Source: Phyto melanocephala
Taxonomy: Eukaryota > Arthropoda > Insecta > Diptera > Rhinophoridae
Length of the DNA stretch: 64,000 nt
Direction: 5' to 3'
NCBI GenBank assembly: GCA_941918925.1
Contig: OW799236.1
Span: forward strand, 72,382,465-72,446,464
A program made the position numbers and the translations under genes. Position 1 is the first letter of the stretch; every line of letters starts with the position of its first letter. Below are positions 37,020 through 49,182 of the stretch, piece after piece. The notes below the pieces were generated by a model that worked only from the letters and a program-made list of their open reading frames with translations, ran no database searches and was not told the origin of the DNA.

Positions 37020-37300
37020 TATAATCAATAGCATTTTCATAAGGTCTAAGTCTGCATATCCTTATTTTAGTATAAGGTCCAGGATTCTGCTATGTCCCAT
37101 CACAAATGATACTATTCATGCCCTCACTGTGCAAGAATCTATCTCAAATAAGCGTTAGATGCAGGCCCTTGACAATCTATCGAAATCTTTTTATGTGAAA
37201 GCTTCAGAATTTTTGTATATTCTAGTCAGACTAGCAACAATACGAAGGAGTCAGACATACCACCAAGGTAACATTCCCCCGGGAGTAATTTAAACAGTGC
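37020..37300 (-). repeat. Diverged copy of the 15.5-15.9 kb retroelement region
   Basis: Shares GGTCCAGGATTCTGCTATG (versus GGTCCAGGAATCTTCTATG), ACTATTCATGCC and CCCCCGGGA with 15480-15900, in the same orientation though with different spacing. No open frame. Confidence 0.4.
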
Positions 37301-39157
37301 CCTTTTTGGACATTCTCTAAATATAAAATATATTTAATGTAACACATCGATATTCCATATTACAAAAAATATATTTTTTTAAAGTCTCAAAAAGTCCAAA
37401 ATATCAAATCATTTAAAACTCAGTTTACAATTTAACTTCATTGGGTTAAAAGTTGAATAAATATGAAATTTACAAGACCATTAAAAAAAATTATTTTTGT
37501 TGAACAGTGTAATTAAAGCTAGTCTTTTATGCATATTAAATTTTCGCATATATATATTTTTAAGGAATTTATCATATGTGTAAGTGTTTGCCTTGAAAAG
37601 AATCTTGTATTTCATACAATAAGAAAAGTTCTCTTTCATTTTAGATATTTATTTCACCAAAGAAAAATTAATAAAACTGATGATGATAATGATAATGATA
37701 TGGTTGGTGTTTATTTCATTTCAATATCAAAATTACAAACAAAATAAATTATTTGAGTATTTGTAATTTTGTTTTCTAAATCGTGCTTTTGTTGTTGTTA
37801 AGTGGCATTAAATAACAATGATTTTGTTTCTACATGTGTGTATAATTATATGTGTGTGTGCGCATTAGTTGTTGTGGGGGAAAATATAAATGCACACCAG
37901 AGATTGACATTATTCAAGGGAGCAAAAATTTATATGAATTAAATCCACTGACAATTATTTTTTTAGTTTTGAACAATGAGTTTGTTGACATATCGATGCC
38001 TTACTTTCTCAACCTCGTATCTTAAAAAATACTGTTTTGACTTTTTCATATCAAACGATTGTTTTATGCTTTAACTAAAAAAGATTAGTATATTATAACT
38101 ACTAATATACATAAATACAATCAGTTCCTTAATAATTGCATTTAAACTTTTAACCAAACACCGAAGTATAAAAAGGTGAACCGTTTTTTTTTCTCTCTCC
38201 TGAAAAATTTTATTTTTTAAAAATACGAGGTTGAGGAAGTAAGGCATCGATATATTATATAAAAGTTATTCAACGAATATCAATTCTGACGTATTCGCAA
38301 ATGCAAATATCGCGAATACAAACATTAATTAGTTCTTATCAATGCCACTGAGTTTCCAAATTTAAAAATGCAAGAATAACTATAAAAATGAGAGCAGTAA
38401 CATTTGTCCTTCTCTTTAGCTTTCAAACTTGACTTGAATCAATAGAACCTAATTTCAGAATTCTATGAATATTTCAAAATATAAACAATACCAAAAATGC
38501 TTATAAAATGAGAAATAGTAACATTTGGTACGCTTCTAACATTTTGAGTCTCACCTTGGAACAAACGTCGCCAACTTTAAGAATTTAAGTTCACAAACGT
38601 AGAAAATACAAAATAAAAATGTGAAGAATACCTTTTTGGTGACCAACAACATTTTCGGTCTCACGTTAGGTAAATATTCACTAATTAAAAATTTTAGCTT
38701 CAAAAACTTAAAACACACAAAAAGTACGAAAAATATGAGAAATAGTAACTTTCTGATCGAACTGATAATTTATGTTTCAGACACATTCTTTTTCTGTATG
38801 ACTTTACTATTTTTATTCCCTTAGCCTTAGTTATATCGTCTCCTACTTGAGTCTATATTAGGTGGTCTATTGGCACAGTGAAGCTTTCTTTTATTTAATT
38901 TTAACTACTCGTGATAACAGGCTGCCTTTTGAATTTTTTCCTGTGTTCATATAAATACTTAAATCAAGAATTTTTCGTATAACCACTTCTGATGATTTTA
39001 AAGGAAGTTACCACTTTCAGATTAATAGTTTTTGATATCAACAAGTACCATACAATTTTAAAAAGTACCTCTTGGGTTTTCCATACCAATATACGAATTT
39101 CAATCTATTTAAAAATAAACTATTTAAATAGACATGATTTAAAGTGAATAAGTCTAA
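37301..39157. other. Unannotated AT-rich spacer
   Basis: No gene. Around 38380-38740 three imprecise paraphrases of a phrase meaning roughly 'AAAAATGAGAAATAGTAACATTTGGT' in sense recur, possibly an old tandem repeat. Confidence 0.35.
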
Positions 39158-39607
39158 AGCTGGAGTTACATACAATGCGTTCTATCCGTTGTTCCGTTTT
39201 ATGCATCTGTCAAAAAGTAGAATCAGTTTAATTGTATGTGACAAGCGACACGGCAAAACGTAAAGAATGCATAAACGTATCCACGCAGCAATGTAGGTTT
39301 ACTTTCTACTTTTGTATCCGTCGCAGAAAAGGTGAATGATGCTTGTGTTATTTTTTAACTTTTTGTAGCACAAAATATCATGTACATAAACTAAATGAAT
39401 TCCATAAATTCCCTAAGTTGTCAATTTTACTTTCCATTTTGGCAAAATTGTTTTTAATTAATAAAAATATAAACACAACAACTGATTAAAACATAAGAGT
39501 TGATGCATAAAACGCATTGTGTGTAAATTGAATTTAGAAACGTATAAAAAGGTGAAAAAGTATCAAACGCAACAACGCATGAACGGATGGTATGTGTAAC
39601 TCCTCCT
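39158..39607. mobile_element. PIF/Harbinger-like MITE, copy 2 (450 bp)
   Basis: It begins AGCTGGAGTTACATACAATG after TAA and ends in a mutated inverted counterpart (GTAACTCCTCCT, then TAT). It is the reverse complement of the 1211-1972 copy: its left interior (CCGTTTTATGCATCTGTC) matches that copy's right interior. It lacks about 300 bp present there. Confidence 0.6.
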
Positions 39608-39916
39608 TATCCTTTGTTGCATAAAAATAAATATGTTCCAAATAGTGTCAAACTATTTTCCCAAATCTTTCCCTTTTTACCTTGTTATATGTTTTACTTT
39701 CCATAAATTTAAAAGTTTCCGAAAATTTTACTTCAATAATTTATAATTAATATAATATTTATTTTAAATAGAACAAGTAAGAGCACTATATTCGGTTGTG
39801 CCGAATCTTTTATACCCACCACCAATTTTGTATACATTTAAAGCACAATATTTATTATTTTGTTAAACATTATGGAATAATCTCTTTATAATAAAATATG
39901 TATCACTCTCTTTGTA

Positions 39917-40531
39917 GAGGGTGGTTAATTTGTAAGGGCCCATGTTGAAGGTGAATTACACCAAGGCTTTAAATTTGATTTCTGCATTTCATTCGACATT
40001 TCTCAATCTCAAACTTACTCAATTTGATCCGTGGAAAGATACGCAAATGAGCAACGCGTTAAAGTTATTCAGGTTTTTTATGAAAATGGGCGTTCAAATC
40101 AAAATGCATTTTGTGCACTTCGTAATTCTTTTGGTCAACATAATCGTTCGAATTCGTCCACAATCGGGAGAATTGTAAAAAATATTTAAATTTCTGCAGA
40201 ACAGGTGTATAAAATGTTCGACAATCTGTGAATGCCTTCTAAGATCGTTGAATGGGAACCATTGCTGTTTTTTGCGATAGTGTGGCAAAAGAGCAGTCAA
40301 CCTCAACTCATCATCATGCGCAACAATTGAGCATCAACATTGTCATTGGAAATTTGAACCATCAGATAGAGGAGTGGCGTCAAGGATGGGGGGGGCCATT
40401 TGGCCTATATTTTGTTAAATACATAATTGAACCGTACAAATATTATCATTACAAAAAGAAATAATAATAATTTCCTAAATAATTTGTATTTATTTAAATC
40501 CAACATCGGTCCTTAAAATTTAACCACCCTT
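39917..40531 (+). mobile_element. Mariner-type element inserted in E1 (615 bp)
   Basis: Inverted ends GAGGGTGGTTAATTTGTAAG and AAGGGTGGTTAAATTTTAAG are flanked by TA on both sides (39915-39916, 40532-40533). It carries the transposase remnant 40036-40464. A related fragment interrupts the sister element at 52290-52842. Confidence 0.65.
40036..40464 (+). pseudogene. Mariner-type transposase N-terminal remnant
   Basis: One plus-strand frame reads ERYANEQRVKVIQVFYENGR then SNQNAFCALRNSFGQHNRSN and STIGRIVKNI before a stop. This is the helix-turn-helix DNA-binding start of fly mariner-type transposases (DUF4817-like). After a frameshift, 40252-40464 adds CDSVAKEQSTSTHHHAQQLSI, the linker region that normally reads AVRDSVAEEQSTSTHHRAQQL. 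The entire catalytic domain is missing, replaced by about 130 bp of unrelated sequence before the right end. Confidence 0.7.
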
Positions 40532-40757
40532 TATAACTTCGATGTGATAGTAAAATGTTTTCGTAAATTTAGTCTTTTAGTGAAAGTGGGCGTTAAAGTA
40601 GGCGTGTCAATAAAGTTTCTGCCAATATATACAACTTAGATATTTCAATATAGTCCTTTATTTTTTCAAAAACTTTGTCAATAGAGAAATTACATGAATT
40701 TAAGATATACCGTTATATGGGAGATAGGCGTTAAAGTGGGCGTGTCACCTAAACTTT

Positions 40758-40797
40758 TTGGCACAACAATTGCATTGATTAGAAGGATATATGTAGC
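40758..40797. repeat. 40-bp target-site duplication, left copy
   Basis: Forty bases beginning TTGGCACAACAATTGCATTG are identical at 42271-42310. They belong to the E1 tandem unit; the next unit differs at several of these positions, so the identity reflects duplication on insertion rather than ordinary repetition. Confidence 0.6.
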
Positions 40798-40822
40798 TCA
40801 ATATATGTAGATATATTGAGCT
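40795..40822. repeat. 28-bp perfect hairpin at LINE-fragment junction
   Basis: Twelve-base arms AGCTCAATATAT and ATATATTGAGCT with loop GTAG straddle the left insertion junction. The other copy of the fragment (57873 on) has only the right arm, so the left arm was added during insertion. Confidence 0.65.
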
Positions 40823-42270
40823 GAATCTTCTTAGTCATTGTTTCGATCATCATTTTATATGTGCGCTGACTATTCGATTTTCCACTTCCCATACACCTGC
40901 ATTATATCATTGGTGTGTGCTTATGTTGTTGTTGCTGTTATAACGGTTCATTTATGGAAATCAATAAATTTTTGATTTACTAACGACTTTCGGTTTCTCT
41001 CCTTATAGTAAAACTTTTATTTTATAAGTGATAAAATTACTATTTCTTTTCAACCACCTTTTGAAGGAAAAACAGCGTTTGCCAAGTCAGCTATTAATTT
41101 ATATTTGTCCAAAATCGGTCACTAATCGCCAAAGTTATAGAATAAAAAAAATTTTAAATATATATATTTATTTTTTTAAGTTACTTATTAAGATCATAAT
41201 TAACTTTTGGACATGCTTATAAACAATCATACAAGCCGTAGCCTTGAAAAATATTACCCAGAAAAACTAGCAAATCGGATTAAAACTGAGTTATAAGCAC
41301 TAAAATATAAATGCTTCGGTGTTATTTCTAAGATTTACAAAAGAAAATTGATTTTATTTCAGCTTGGCGAGAAGAAAGAGAAGAAGAAAGAAAGAAGAGA
41401 AATATGGGTGCTTGAATAAAGGGATTGACTAGCAGAATATAACACACAATAAACATTTTTAAAAACCATGGTTGCCGCATCTACAAAATGGCGTTCGATA
41501 AGTTTTTATATGGGTCAAATCTAGTTATTAGAAATTTACTCAATGCACCCCCGCAGAATAAGAATAAAACGAAAGGGTTTGACCAATAGAATGCAACAAG
41601 TTATCGTTCGAATTGAAATGACAAAGAACATTGTGATACCTAAAAACTTTGAAATTCAGTCAATTTATAACATGAGACCAAATACTAATTGGTCTCATGT
41701 TATTTGCCAGTATTATCTTAAGTTCCTGAAAATATTATTAAAGATCAAATTATGAGATGGATAGATAATATATTTAGTAATTGTCAGTTTGGTCTTCGCC
41801 ATAGTCGTAGAATGATTTTACTTCTGACAGAATTGGTTGATGCTATAAGGGGTTCTGAAATCTAAGTAATATCAGTGTTTTCGTCTCAGTTGACTTGTCT
41901 AAGGCTTTTGATCAGGTTAGTAATTCATTATTGGCTAGAAAACCTAATAGTAGACGCAAATTTTTAAAACCATTTTGTTCGTTTATCTGGTCCTATCCTT
42001 GTAATCGTAGATAGTTGGTAGCTATTGATGGTTTTTATTATAATCTGAATTTTGTGAGATCTTTCGTTCCCCAGGGTTCCTCATTTGGTTTGGTTCCTTG
42101 GGTATAGTAATGTTAAAGTGTTTTCCTTTGATGATAACATACATTTATTAAGGTCAGAGTAGTGCCAGTGTGCAGATGCTTTACTATTAACTTTAATTTG
42201 TCTATTTTTAATTTGTGGATTTCAGGAAACTCACTTCATAGTTATCATGATAACACATGCCATGTTCTGA
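40798..42270 (+). mobile_element. LINE fragment, copy A, inserted in E1
   Basis: About 1.46 kb nearly identical (roughly 4 percent divergence in the first 120 bp) to 57873-59328. It holds the decayed reverse transcriptase 41700-42250 and a 15-bp-arm hairpin (41670-41704, ATAACATGAGACCAA). It has no poly(A) and is cut short on the 3' side, ending with CACATGCCATGTTCTGA, a word found upstream of copy B instead (57771). Confidence 0.6.
41708..42250 (+). pseudogene. Non-LTR reverse transcriptase, decayed fragment (copy A)
   Basis: Across frames the plus strand shows ENIIKDQIMRWIDNI, NCQFGLRHSRRMILLLTELV, then NISVFVSVDLS and AFDQV, then SVPQGSSFGL, and finally FDDNIHLLRS where the family has F-A-D-D. 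These are ordered RT motifs of a jockey/CR1-type LINE. One catalytic aspartate-bearing block (S-V-D-L-S-K-A-F-D) survives, while the A of FADD is lost through a deletion that also removes most of the GPxLFxLFxDD segment. Multiple stops make it non-functional. Confidence 0.65.
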
Positions 42271-42310
42271 TTGGCACAACAATTGCATTGATTAGAAGGA
42301 TATATGTAGC
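42271..42310. repeat. 40-bp target-site duplication, right copy
   Basis: Identical to 40758-40797; E1 sequence resumes immediately after it (AAATTTCATCATCAT). Confidence 0.6.
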
Positions 42311-43426
42311 AAATTTCATCATCATACCTCTAATTTTGTCGGTTTTATGAGCTTTTAAATTTCATTAACGGTAGATAACGTAAAAAGTAGGCGTGTCAAA
42401 GTTGTTTTTGCTAATGAGTACAACTAAGGTATTTCAATGTAGTCCTTTATTGTTGCAAAATCTTAATTAATAGAGAAATTATATGAATTTCAGTTAAACC
42501 GTTATATGGGAGGTTGGCGTAAAAGTGGGCGTGGCACCTTAATTTTTTGGCACAACAATTTCATTGATCAGAAGGATATACGTAGCAAATTTGATCATCA
42601 TAACTCTAATTTTGGCGGTTTTATGAGCTTTTAAATTTAATTAACGGTAGATAACGTGAAAAGTGGGCGTTATAGTAGGCGTGCGAATGAGTAAAACTTA
42701 GGTGTTTCAATATAGCCCTTTATTATTCCAAAATCTTTATTAATAGAGAAAATATATGAATTTTAGGTAAAACGTTATATGGGAGGTGGGCGTAAAAGTG
42801 GGCGTGGCACATTGATTTTTCCGTTACAAAAAAGCGTCTCACCAAAAAGCAAAGTGTGCAAAATTTCAGAGTCGTACATCCAATTTTGTTGCTTTTATAA
42901 CGTTTTTGTTTTTAAATATACCGAAAAATACACTGTGCGGTATAAATTTTCGTACATTTTGATCGATAACTCTTCTCCTAATGCATAGATTTAGATAATT
43001 TTTGGGGAAGGATATTGCTTTTACTCAGGAAATATATATTCGAAGTTTCATGAGTCTACGTAAATGCGTTTGGACACAATTCCATTTTATTCGATGTTCG
43101 AAGGACACGGTTTTTTCGACCTACTCTTGCTTTTCGAGCTATAACTCTCTTCCTAATATTCCGATTTAGCCAATTTTCAATACCAAACAAACCTTGTCTA
43201 TAAGAAATATTCTGTCAAAATTTTAGCCCCCTAGCTTTTTCGGTGCGACCTCTATCGTGCTTTCAACAAACGGACAGACGGATGGACATAGCTAGATCGT
43301 CATCAAATGAAACCCTGATTCAGAATATATATACTTTATGGGGTCTAAATGGATATTTCGATGTGTTACAAACGGAATGACAAAATAAATATACCCCCAC
43401 CGTTTTTTTGGTGGCGGGTATAAAAA

Positions 43427-45019
43427 TGTTGTTATATATTTTTTGATTTCAAAAATTATCGATGAGTTCAAGACAAAAGTTTTTATTTTTTTTAAGAACT
43501 CACTATGGCCACTGGAAGGAAGTGATCGACAACATACTTCTGAATTTATTGAACAGTTCGCTTATTCTACATTTTTTGAGTTTGAATATTTTTCAACATA
43601 AGTTATTCAACAAATTTCTATTGAAATGCCGTTCTCTGATGCACACATACGCCTGCATATAAAATATACTATCTATGTATGTATATATATTCCCCATGCG
43701 CTAAATCCGGCTGTGTATAATATGAGAACATGTACGTATTTTATATTGACTTTAAGTAGTGCACATAAACCTAAATATACAGCATGGAAATCTCTTAAGT
43801 AGGCCAGAAAAATTCAATGAATTGATTTACATTTTGGTTTCGTTCATTTCATTTCATTCTTCTGTCTTAAAAATATATACTCAAATAAACTATGTATGGA
43901 TACAAACATTTATTTATTTATCTATTTATAAATAAATATTTTTGTGCTTTTTTGTGTATAATTCTGTATGTCAGTAAGGAAAGTTTGTAACTTACTTATA
44001 TTGATAGATAGAATTTCCAACTCATTAAGGCGTTAAATAAAAATAATTCTTTAATTTGATTTTTTTCAGTTTTTAAAGAAATCTAAAAAAAATTAATAGA
44101 AATGTGTAACGAAAACGATAAAGTCTCTTAAACATACAAACAAGGTCAGTTTATGAGATAATGATAAACGTAAACGACTCCTAAGAAATAAAGAGTAATT
44201 TTGAAAACAGTGAAATCTCAAAACGAGAAACTCAAATAGATTTGTTAATTCACATAACGGCAGTTCCGCGGAGTTTAGTATTTGTACCTGTTTACAATAG
44301 TGAATAAATATGCACTTGTTTCAATGTCACACATACATACATCCAATTAGCTGTAAATAGATCGATTCTATAATTTTAAATTTAATTCATTTAAAATTTA
44401 ACAAGTCCTCGTAGTGTAAAATGGCAAAGATTTAAATATAAATAGTTTCTCATTTAAATGCATGTTTATACTAGATGTATTAAATCGTAAAATTGCTTTT
44501 AACTAAAATCTCTTAAATATATTGAAATACTAAATATTTATACACATGCACTAACATGAAAATAACATTAGCATTAAACTAAATTTATGTCGATATATAA
44601 ACTACTTACATACACACAAACATACGCTGCTGTCTATTTAAATATTATGCGTTTGTACGCGTTGTCTATAAATGTTTATTTTTTGCTTCATTCAAGTGAT
44701 CAATAAAAAAATAAGAAAAAACTTCATTTATCAAATTAGAATTCTGTTGTACATGTATTTTGTTCGATTTAGTAATGCTTTAGTGCAAATTAGATGTGTA
44801 TGAGTATAGTTCTGTGTACTCTATATGTAAATTAGGGAAATGTTTCAATTTTCTTTCACTTCTCTGCCACTCATGACATTGAAGTTTGTTACTAGTTTCT
44901 CTTTTCTTTTTGTATTCATACTGTTTACAGGATGTTTAACAATGTCTTCCGCTTCTTAATTACGTGTGCATTGATGTAAAAGCACATATTTTGTCTATCA
45001 ACTAATCGAGTTTAAATTA
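43427..45019. other. Unannotated AT-rich spacer
   Basis: No gene or clear repeat. Frame 43462-43662 has no recognised domain. Confidence 0.4.
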
Positions 45020-45240
45020 AAACAAGTATATTCGGTTGTACAGAATTTTTTATACCTACCACCTATACTTCTACAAAAAACTAACCCCTAAATCTTATCA
45101 CTATAAAATAATTTCTTTATAATAAAATAAAAAATTAATAAAACAAAGAAAATAGTACGTCTGAGTTTAAGTTTTTTTAGTTTCAGAACTGATTCAAAAG
45201 TATTCTTACAATGGGATTGATAAAGCACACTTTTTTAACA
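45020..45240 (-). mobile_element. DINE-1-like 3'-end fragment
   Basis: AAACAAGTATATTCGGTTGT then ACAGAAT and TATACCTACCACC match the left end of E1, followed by its AATAATTTCTTTATAATAAAAT block; similarity then fades. Confidence 0.5.
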
Positions 45241-45253
45241 AATAATTATATTG

Positions 45254-45955
45254 TCACACACCGAAAAAAAAGATTGACCTTAAATTAAGTTTGGTGTGAA
45301 CTTAATTTTAGTTTATTGAATTTCTTTAAAATAAGTCCAAATTAACTTAAATATAAAAAATTTAACTTCATATAAAAAAATTGTACTTGACAAAAGTTTA
45401 CGCAAAATTCTGACTAACTTAAAAACAGTTCATAAATTTCCTTAATTGTACATACTTAAATAAAGTAAATAGTTCTTAAATTAATTAAAATTTTTCAGAC
45501 CTACAGTAAAAATATCTTAATATTGAGGTATTTCCATACTTAAAACAAGAAATAAGATTTTTGTATTAAATGTAAAAAATTTAGTTCATTGCTTCCTTAA
45601 ATCTAGTTAATGTTTTTTAATTAACTTAAAATAAGTATTTTTCATTCTTTACTTTACGTACAAGTTCACTTTCAAATAAAGAAAATATATTTGATTATAC
45701 TACCATTTGCTTAATTCTAGTAAAGCGTACACTAGGTAAAATTTACTTGAATTTAAGAAAAATTTCATTGATATAGTATGATTAAAAAATAACATATGTA
45801 AATATGAAAAATATGAGCAAATATATTGTATGTATGTATTAATGTTTAGACATAAATATGTATATGTATTTACTTCTGCCAATAGTTGTTAGTTAAATTT
45901 TAGTTAATTCGTACTTGTTTTAAAAACAAAATGTTATTATTAAGTACAAAATCTT
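45254..45955. mobile_element. Possible TA-flanked MITE relative, boundaries unclear
   Basis: It starts CACACCGAAAAAAAAGATTG and is rich in CTTAAAT/TTAAGTAC words like the elements at 3688 and 49183. The right end was not found; only composition and the left tip support it. Confidence 0.3.
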
Positions 45956-46079
45956 TAAAATGTATATCAGGGATGGGAAGTGCAAATCAAAACTAATGTA
46001 AATGGTTAAAATTTTTATGTTTTTAAAATTTCAATTGCTACTAAAAAATTTAAACTTGTATAATAAATTAAATGCTTAA

Positions 46080-46785
46080 TGCATAATTTTTGATGCCCAC
46101 CACCAATTTTATGTACTTTTATAGCACAAAAAATTTTATTTTGTTATTGACCGAAATCTATAATAGTTTTTTAAGCTTAATGTCTTTCCAATAATAAAAA
46201 ATCTTTTTGTTTTTTTTTATATAAAAAGACCTTAAAAAACTATTATATATTATAATAAAAGGTCAAAAAAACTAATAATTATTAACAGAAATCGCTATGG
46301 AATAATCTTTTTAACTAAAATACATATATATTACTTTCTTTGTGCAACTTCTATTTGCTATTAATTTATTTTCTTAAATTTAGTCTTGCAATGGAATCTT
46401 AAGTAAGTCTACATTACGAGTGAGCTTTTTAATTTCATTAGCAGTAAATTACATGAGAAGAGACGTTGAATTAGACGTGCCAAAGTACTTTCTGCTGATG
46501 AACTCAACTTCAACTTCCAAAATCTTTATCCATAGAGAAATTCATCGAAATTAAAATAAATTTTAAAATATAAATTTTAAAAATGCCGTAAAATACGCTC
46601 TGCGGTATAATTTTTGTACATTTTGATCTATAACTCCTTTCGTGATGTATAGATTTAAGAAACGTTCATAAAAAGATGTTGTTTTTACTCAGGAAATATA
46701 CTTTTGAAATTTTTATGCTCTACGCTAATGCGTTTAGGCACAATCGCATTTTATTCGATGTAGGATATTATTACATATTATTGAA
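46080..46785 (-). mobile_element. Decayed DINE-1-like element related to E1
   Basis: GCCCACCACCAATTTTATGT then TATAGCACAA matches the region just inside the E1 3' end. Further in, GCGGTATAATTTTTGTACAT and CTCAGGAAATATA follow the E1 interior (42935-43040). Heavily diverged. Confidence 0.5.
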
Positions 46786-47379
46786 AAAACATAAATCGTC
46801 ACTGTGTTTTTGTAATGTTACCTGCAAAGTAAGGAAGATAAAATTTAGTAACTACACAGAAAGTTAAGACTTACAAAGCCTTTAGCCAGTCTGCAATACG
46901 CAAATGCATATTATATTGCTCTTAAAGCAAAATTTTTTTCGAGTCCATACATAAATTTTCTACTTGCTAACTTTCTTATACAATTTAAATTGATTAAATA
47001 TTGTAATTTTGCAGTATTCTATAGGTAAACTTAGGTATCAAAGTACCTTCATCCAAAATTTATTAAAATCAAGTTTTGTTTGAGTTAATAAAGTTCAGTG
47101 GGGCAGAAAGACAGATATACAAATTTGTATTTTGTATTATAAATTGCAGATTTAATTTTTATTTTGTTGAAATTTCTGTAAATTATCCAAAACTTTTATC
47201 ACTTTAAAACTATCAAAATGTTTCCTTTTGAATTATTACCCGGAAAGTTGTAACGCTGATACAAATATATCTTTTGCTAAATTTACTACTTTACGACTAC
47301 TTTACACAAATTAAATTATAAAAAAATAATAGTCGCCATACAAATATATTAATTTTAATTTTTACTATTTGTGGTCTGT
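46786..47379. other. Unannotated AT-rich spacer
   Basis: Nothing supportable. Confidence 0.4.
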
Positions 47380-47405
47380 AGACTGCTGTCGTCTATGTAT
47401 TTAAT
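47380..47405. repeat. Lone end of the GACGACAGCAGAC element family
   Basis: GACTGCTGTCGTCTATGTAT matches the right end of 16486-16985. No partner end is visible. Confidence 0.45.
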
Positions 47406-47539
47406 TCATATTAAAACAATTACATTGGTATTTACTTTTCCAGCCCCGATATAAGCATTTTACTTTTGATATACATACATATGTACATAAATAAAAAATA
47501 GTAAAAAAACGGAAAAAATTCAAAAAAAGCTAAAAAATA

Positions 47540-47771
47540 GATAAAAAATTGTGAAAAAAAGTGCAAACAGTGCATTTAAAGAAGGTAAGTAAAAAATGAA
47601 TTTAAAAGGTGTTATTTTAAGTTAATTTTCTGTAATTCTAGGTTTGTAAAAAGAAACCGCAGTCGGTAAAAAAGAGTAGCCGGTGACGCTGCCAATTATT
47701 TTAAGAGCCAACGGCGTTTACAGAAAAAATGGGTGGCGGCGGCTAAAAGTTTAATTAATTTATCAAAAATT
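47540..47771 (+). other. Candidate pair of untranslated exons of a host transcript
   Basis: GTGAAAAAAAGTGCAAACAG is the A-rich style of fly 5' leaders. It is followed by a good donor at 47585 (GAAG|GTAAGT), a 57-bp AT-rich intron ending CTGTAATTCTAG at 47641, then a 130-bp GC-richer segment ending at a second strong donor (47772, GTAAGTG). Fifty-seven bases is a normal fly intron length. The second exon has an ATG at 47729 opening a five-codon frame, M-G-G-G-G-stop. No downstream coding exon is in the window. The alternative is a repeat fragment with chance splice-like sites. Confidence 0.3.
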
Positions 47772-47772
47772 G

Positions 47773-49182
47773 TAAGTGTGTTTTATGTAGAATTTTTAGA
47801 AAAAGTTTAATTCATTTAGAAATTAATTTATTTAATTTCCTTTTAAAAATAATTTTCAAAAAAAGTAGTAAATGTAAGCGATTTTCATCAAATTCGTTAT
47901 ATCGCTTTTTAACTACATTAGTGTCATAGATAAAAAATTTCATATTTAAAACCTAGTGCCAAGAAAATTTCAAAAGGCCACACTACGTGCTTTTCTGAAA
48001 TAATTAATACTTTCTTAATTGCATAATTTTTTATTGATAAAAATTTTTATCATTATCAAAACTTTGTTTATAATAAAAAATTGTATTTACATATAAATCT
48101 CCTTTATATATAAAAATGTTATTTCTCCTTTTTTCAAATATGTGATCTTTTAAAAGTTATTAAAAGGTAAAATTTTGAAAATTTGTTAATTTTTTCAAGT
48201 TTAAAAATTAAAATAGTTGAGCTTCAGTAAATAACTTTGGTTTGCTTTTAATTGGATCTGTTTGCTGTAAGATTCAGAATTTACATTAGGCCATTGAATT
48301 ATTGGTTTAAAGGATTGTAGATGCAGGTCAAAGTACAATTGCTCTTATCGATCCCCATTTATAATCTCTCAAGAGGATAAGCGAATACGCATTTCAATTA
48401 ATTGTACAGTTTTCATTTATCAATATTTTGTTAAATGCGTTCGATTATTTCAATGAGCCAATTTCACAAATGTGATTGGTAAATATATGGTAGCATATAA
48501 CAGACCATAGCAAAGCTGGTTTTCATAACCCCAAATTATTTTTCTGTAGAGTAACCTCTAAGTACATCATTTTAAATTTTAAACTTGAAAACTATCAATT
48601 GTTAAATCGTTTTTAATTCTTCATAAAGGAATATAAAAAATATACATACATGTTGCTGAAATAAATAGCTTTTTATTTTAATATTGTCAATATTAGTTGT
48701 AACATTCTATCAAACACTAAAGTTTTATCTCAAATGAAAAATATTTTGCTAAATTCTAAAAGCTTTAAATGTATTCTATACGGTTTATTTTTCGTTTTCA
48801 AAGCTATAAACATTTATTTTAAAGTATTTTTTATTTTTTCAGATTTAAGAAAAATTGTAAAAACTTTATGTCTTGTTAAGCCAAGTTCCCGAAAAGATAT
48901 TGAATGTACCCGAAGAAGAACATTTATCAAAACATGTACTTAAGATTTAAAAAATATAAAGAAAATATAAAATATAAAAAAATATCCTCCTATACATTTA
49001 ATACTATTAAATAATCTTTACTATTTAAGACCGAAAACACTCTTTTAACATAAAACAATTACTTTTACCAACTAAAAAATAAGATATGTAAATATGTATA
49101 TTTAAAAAACTGTGAAAATCTGTTTAATCTGTTAATAAATAAAAAAGTAACAAAAATTAAAAGTCTTTATTTAAGATGTATA
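47773..49182. other. Unannotated AT-rich spacer
   Basis: No gene recognised. If the candidate exons are real this would be intron. Confidence 0.35.

Larger units (their letters stand above)
39772..43426 (-). mobile_element. DINE-1-like element E1, with two insertions and tandem repeats
   Basis: The left (3') end is AACAAGTAAGAGCACTATAT then TCGGTTGTGCCGAA, and the right (5') end is GGTGGCGGGTATAAA, the reverse order of 50581-52986. Near the right end are GACCCCATAAAG-type sequence and GTCTGTCCGTTTG, both characteristic of DINE-1-like elements. The middle has imprecise ~270-290-bp tandem units marked by GTGGGCGTGGCAC (40713, 42501, 42773). The copy is interrupted by a mariner-type element (39917-40531) and a LINE fragment (40798-42270). 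Confidence 0.65.
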
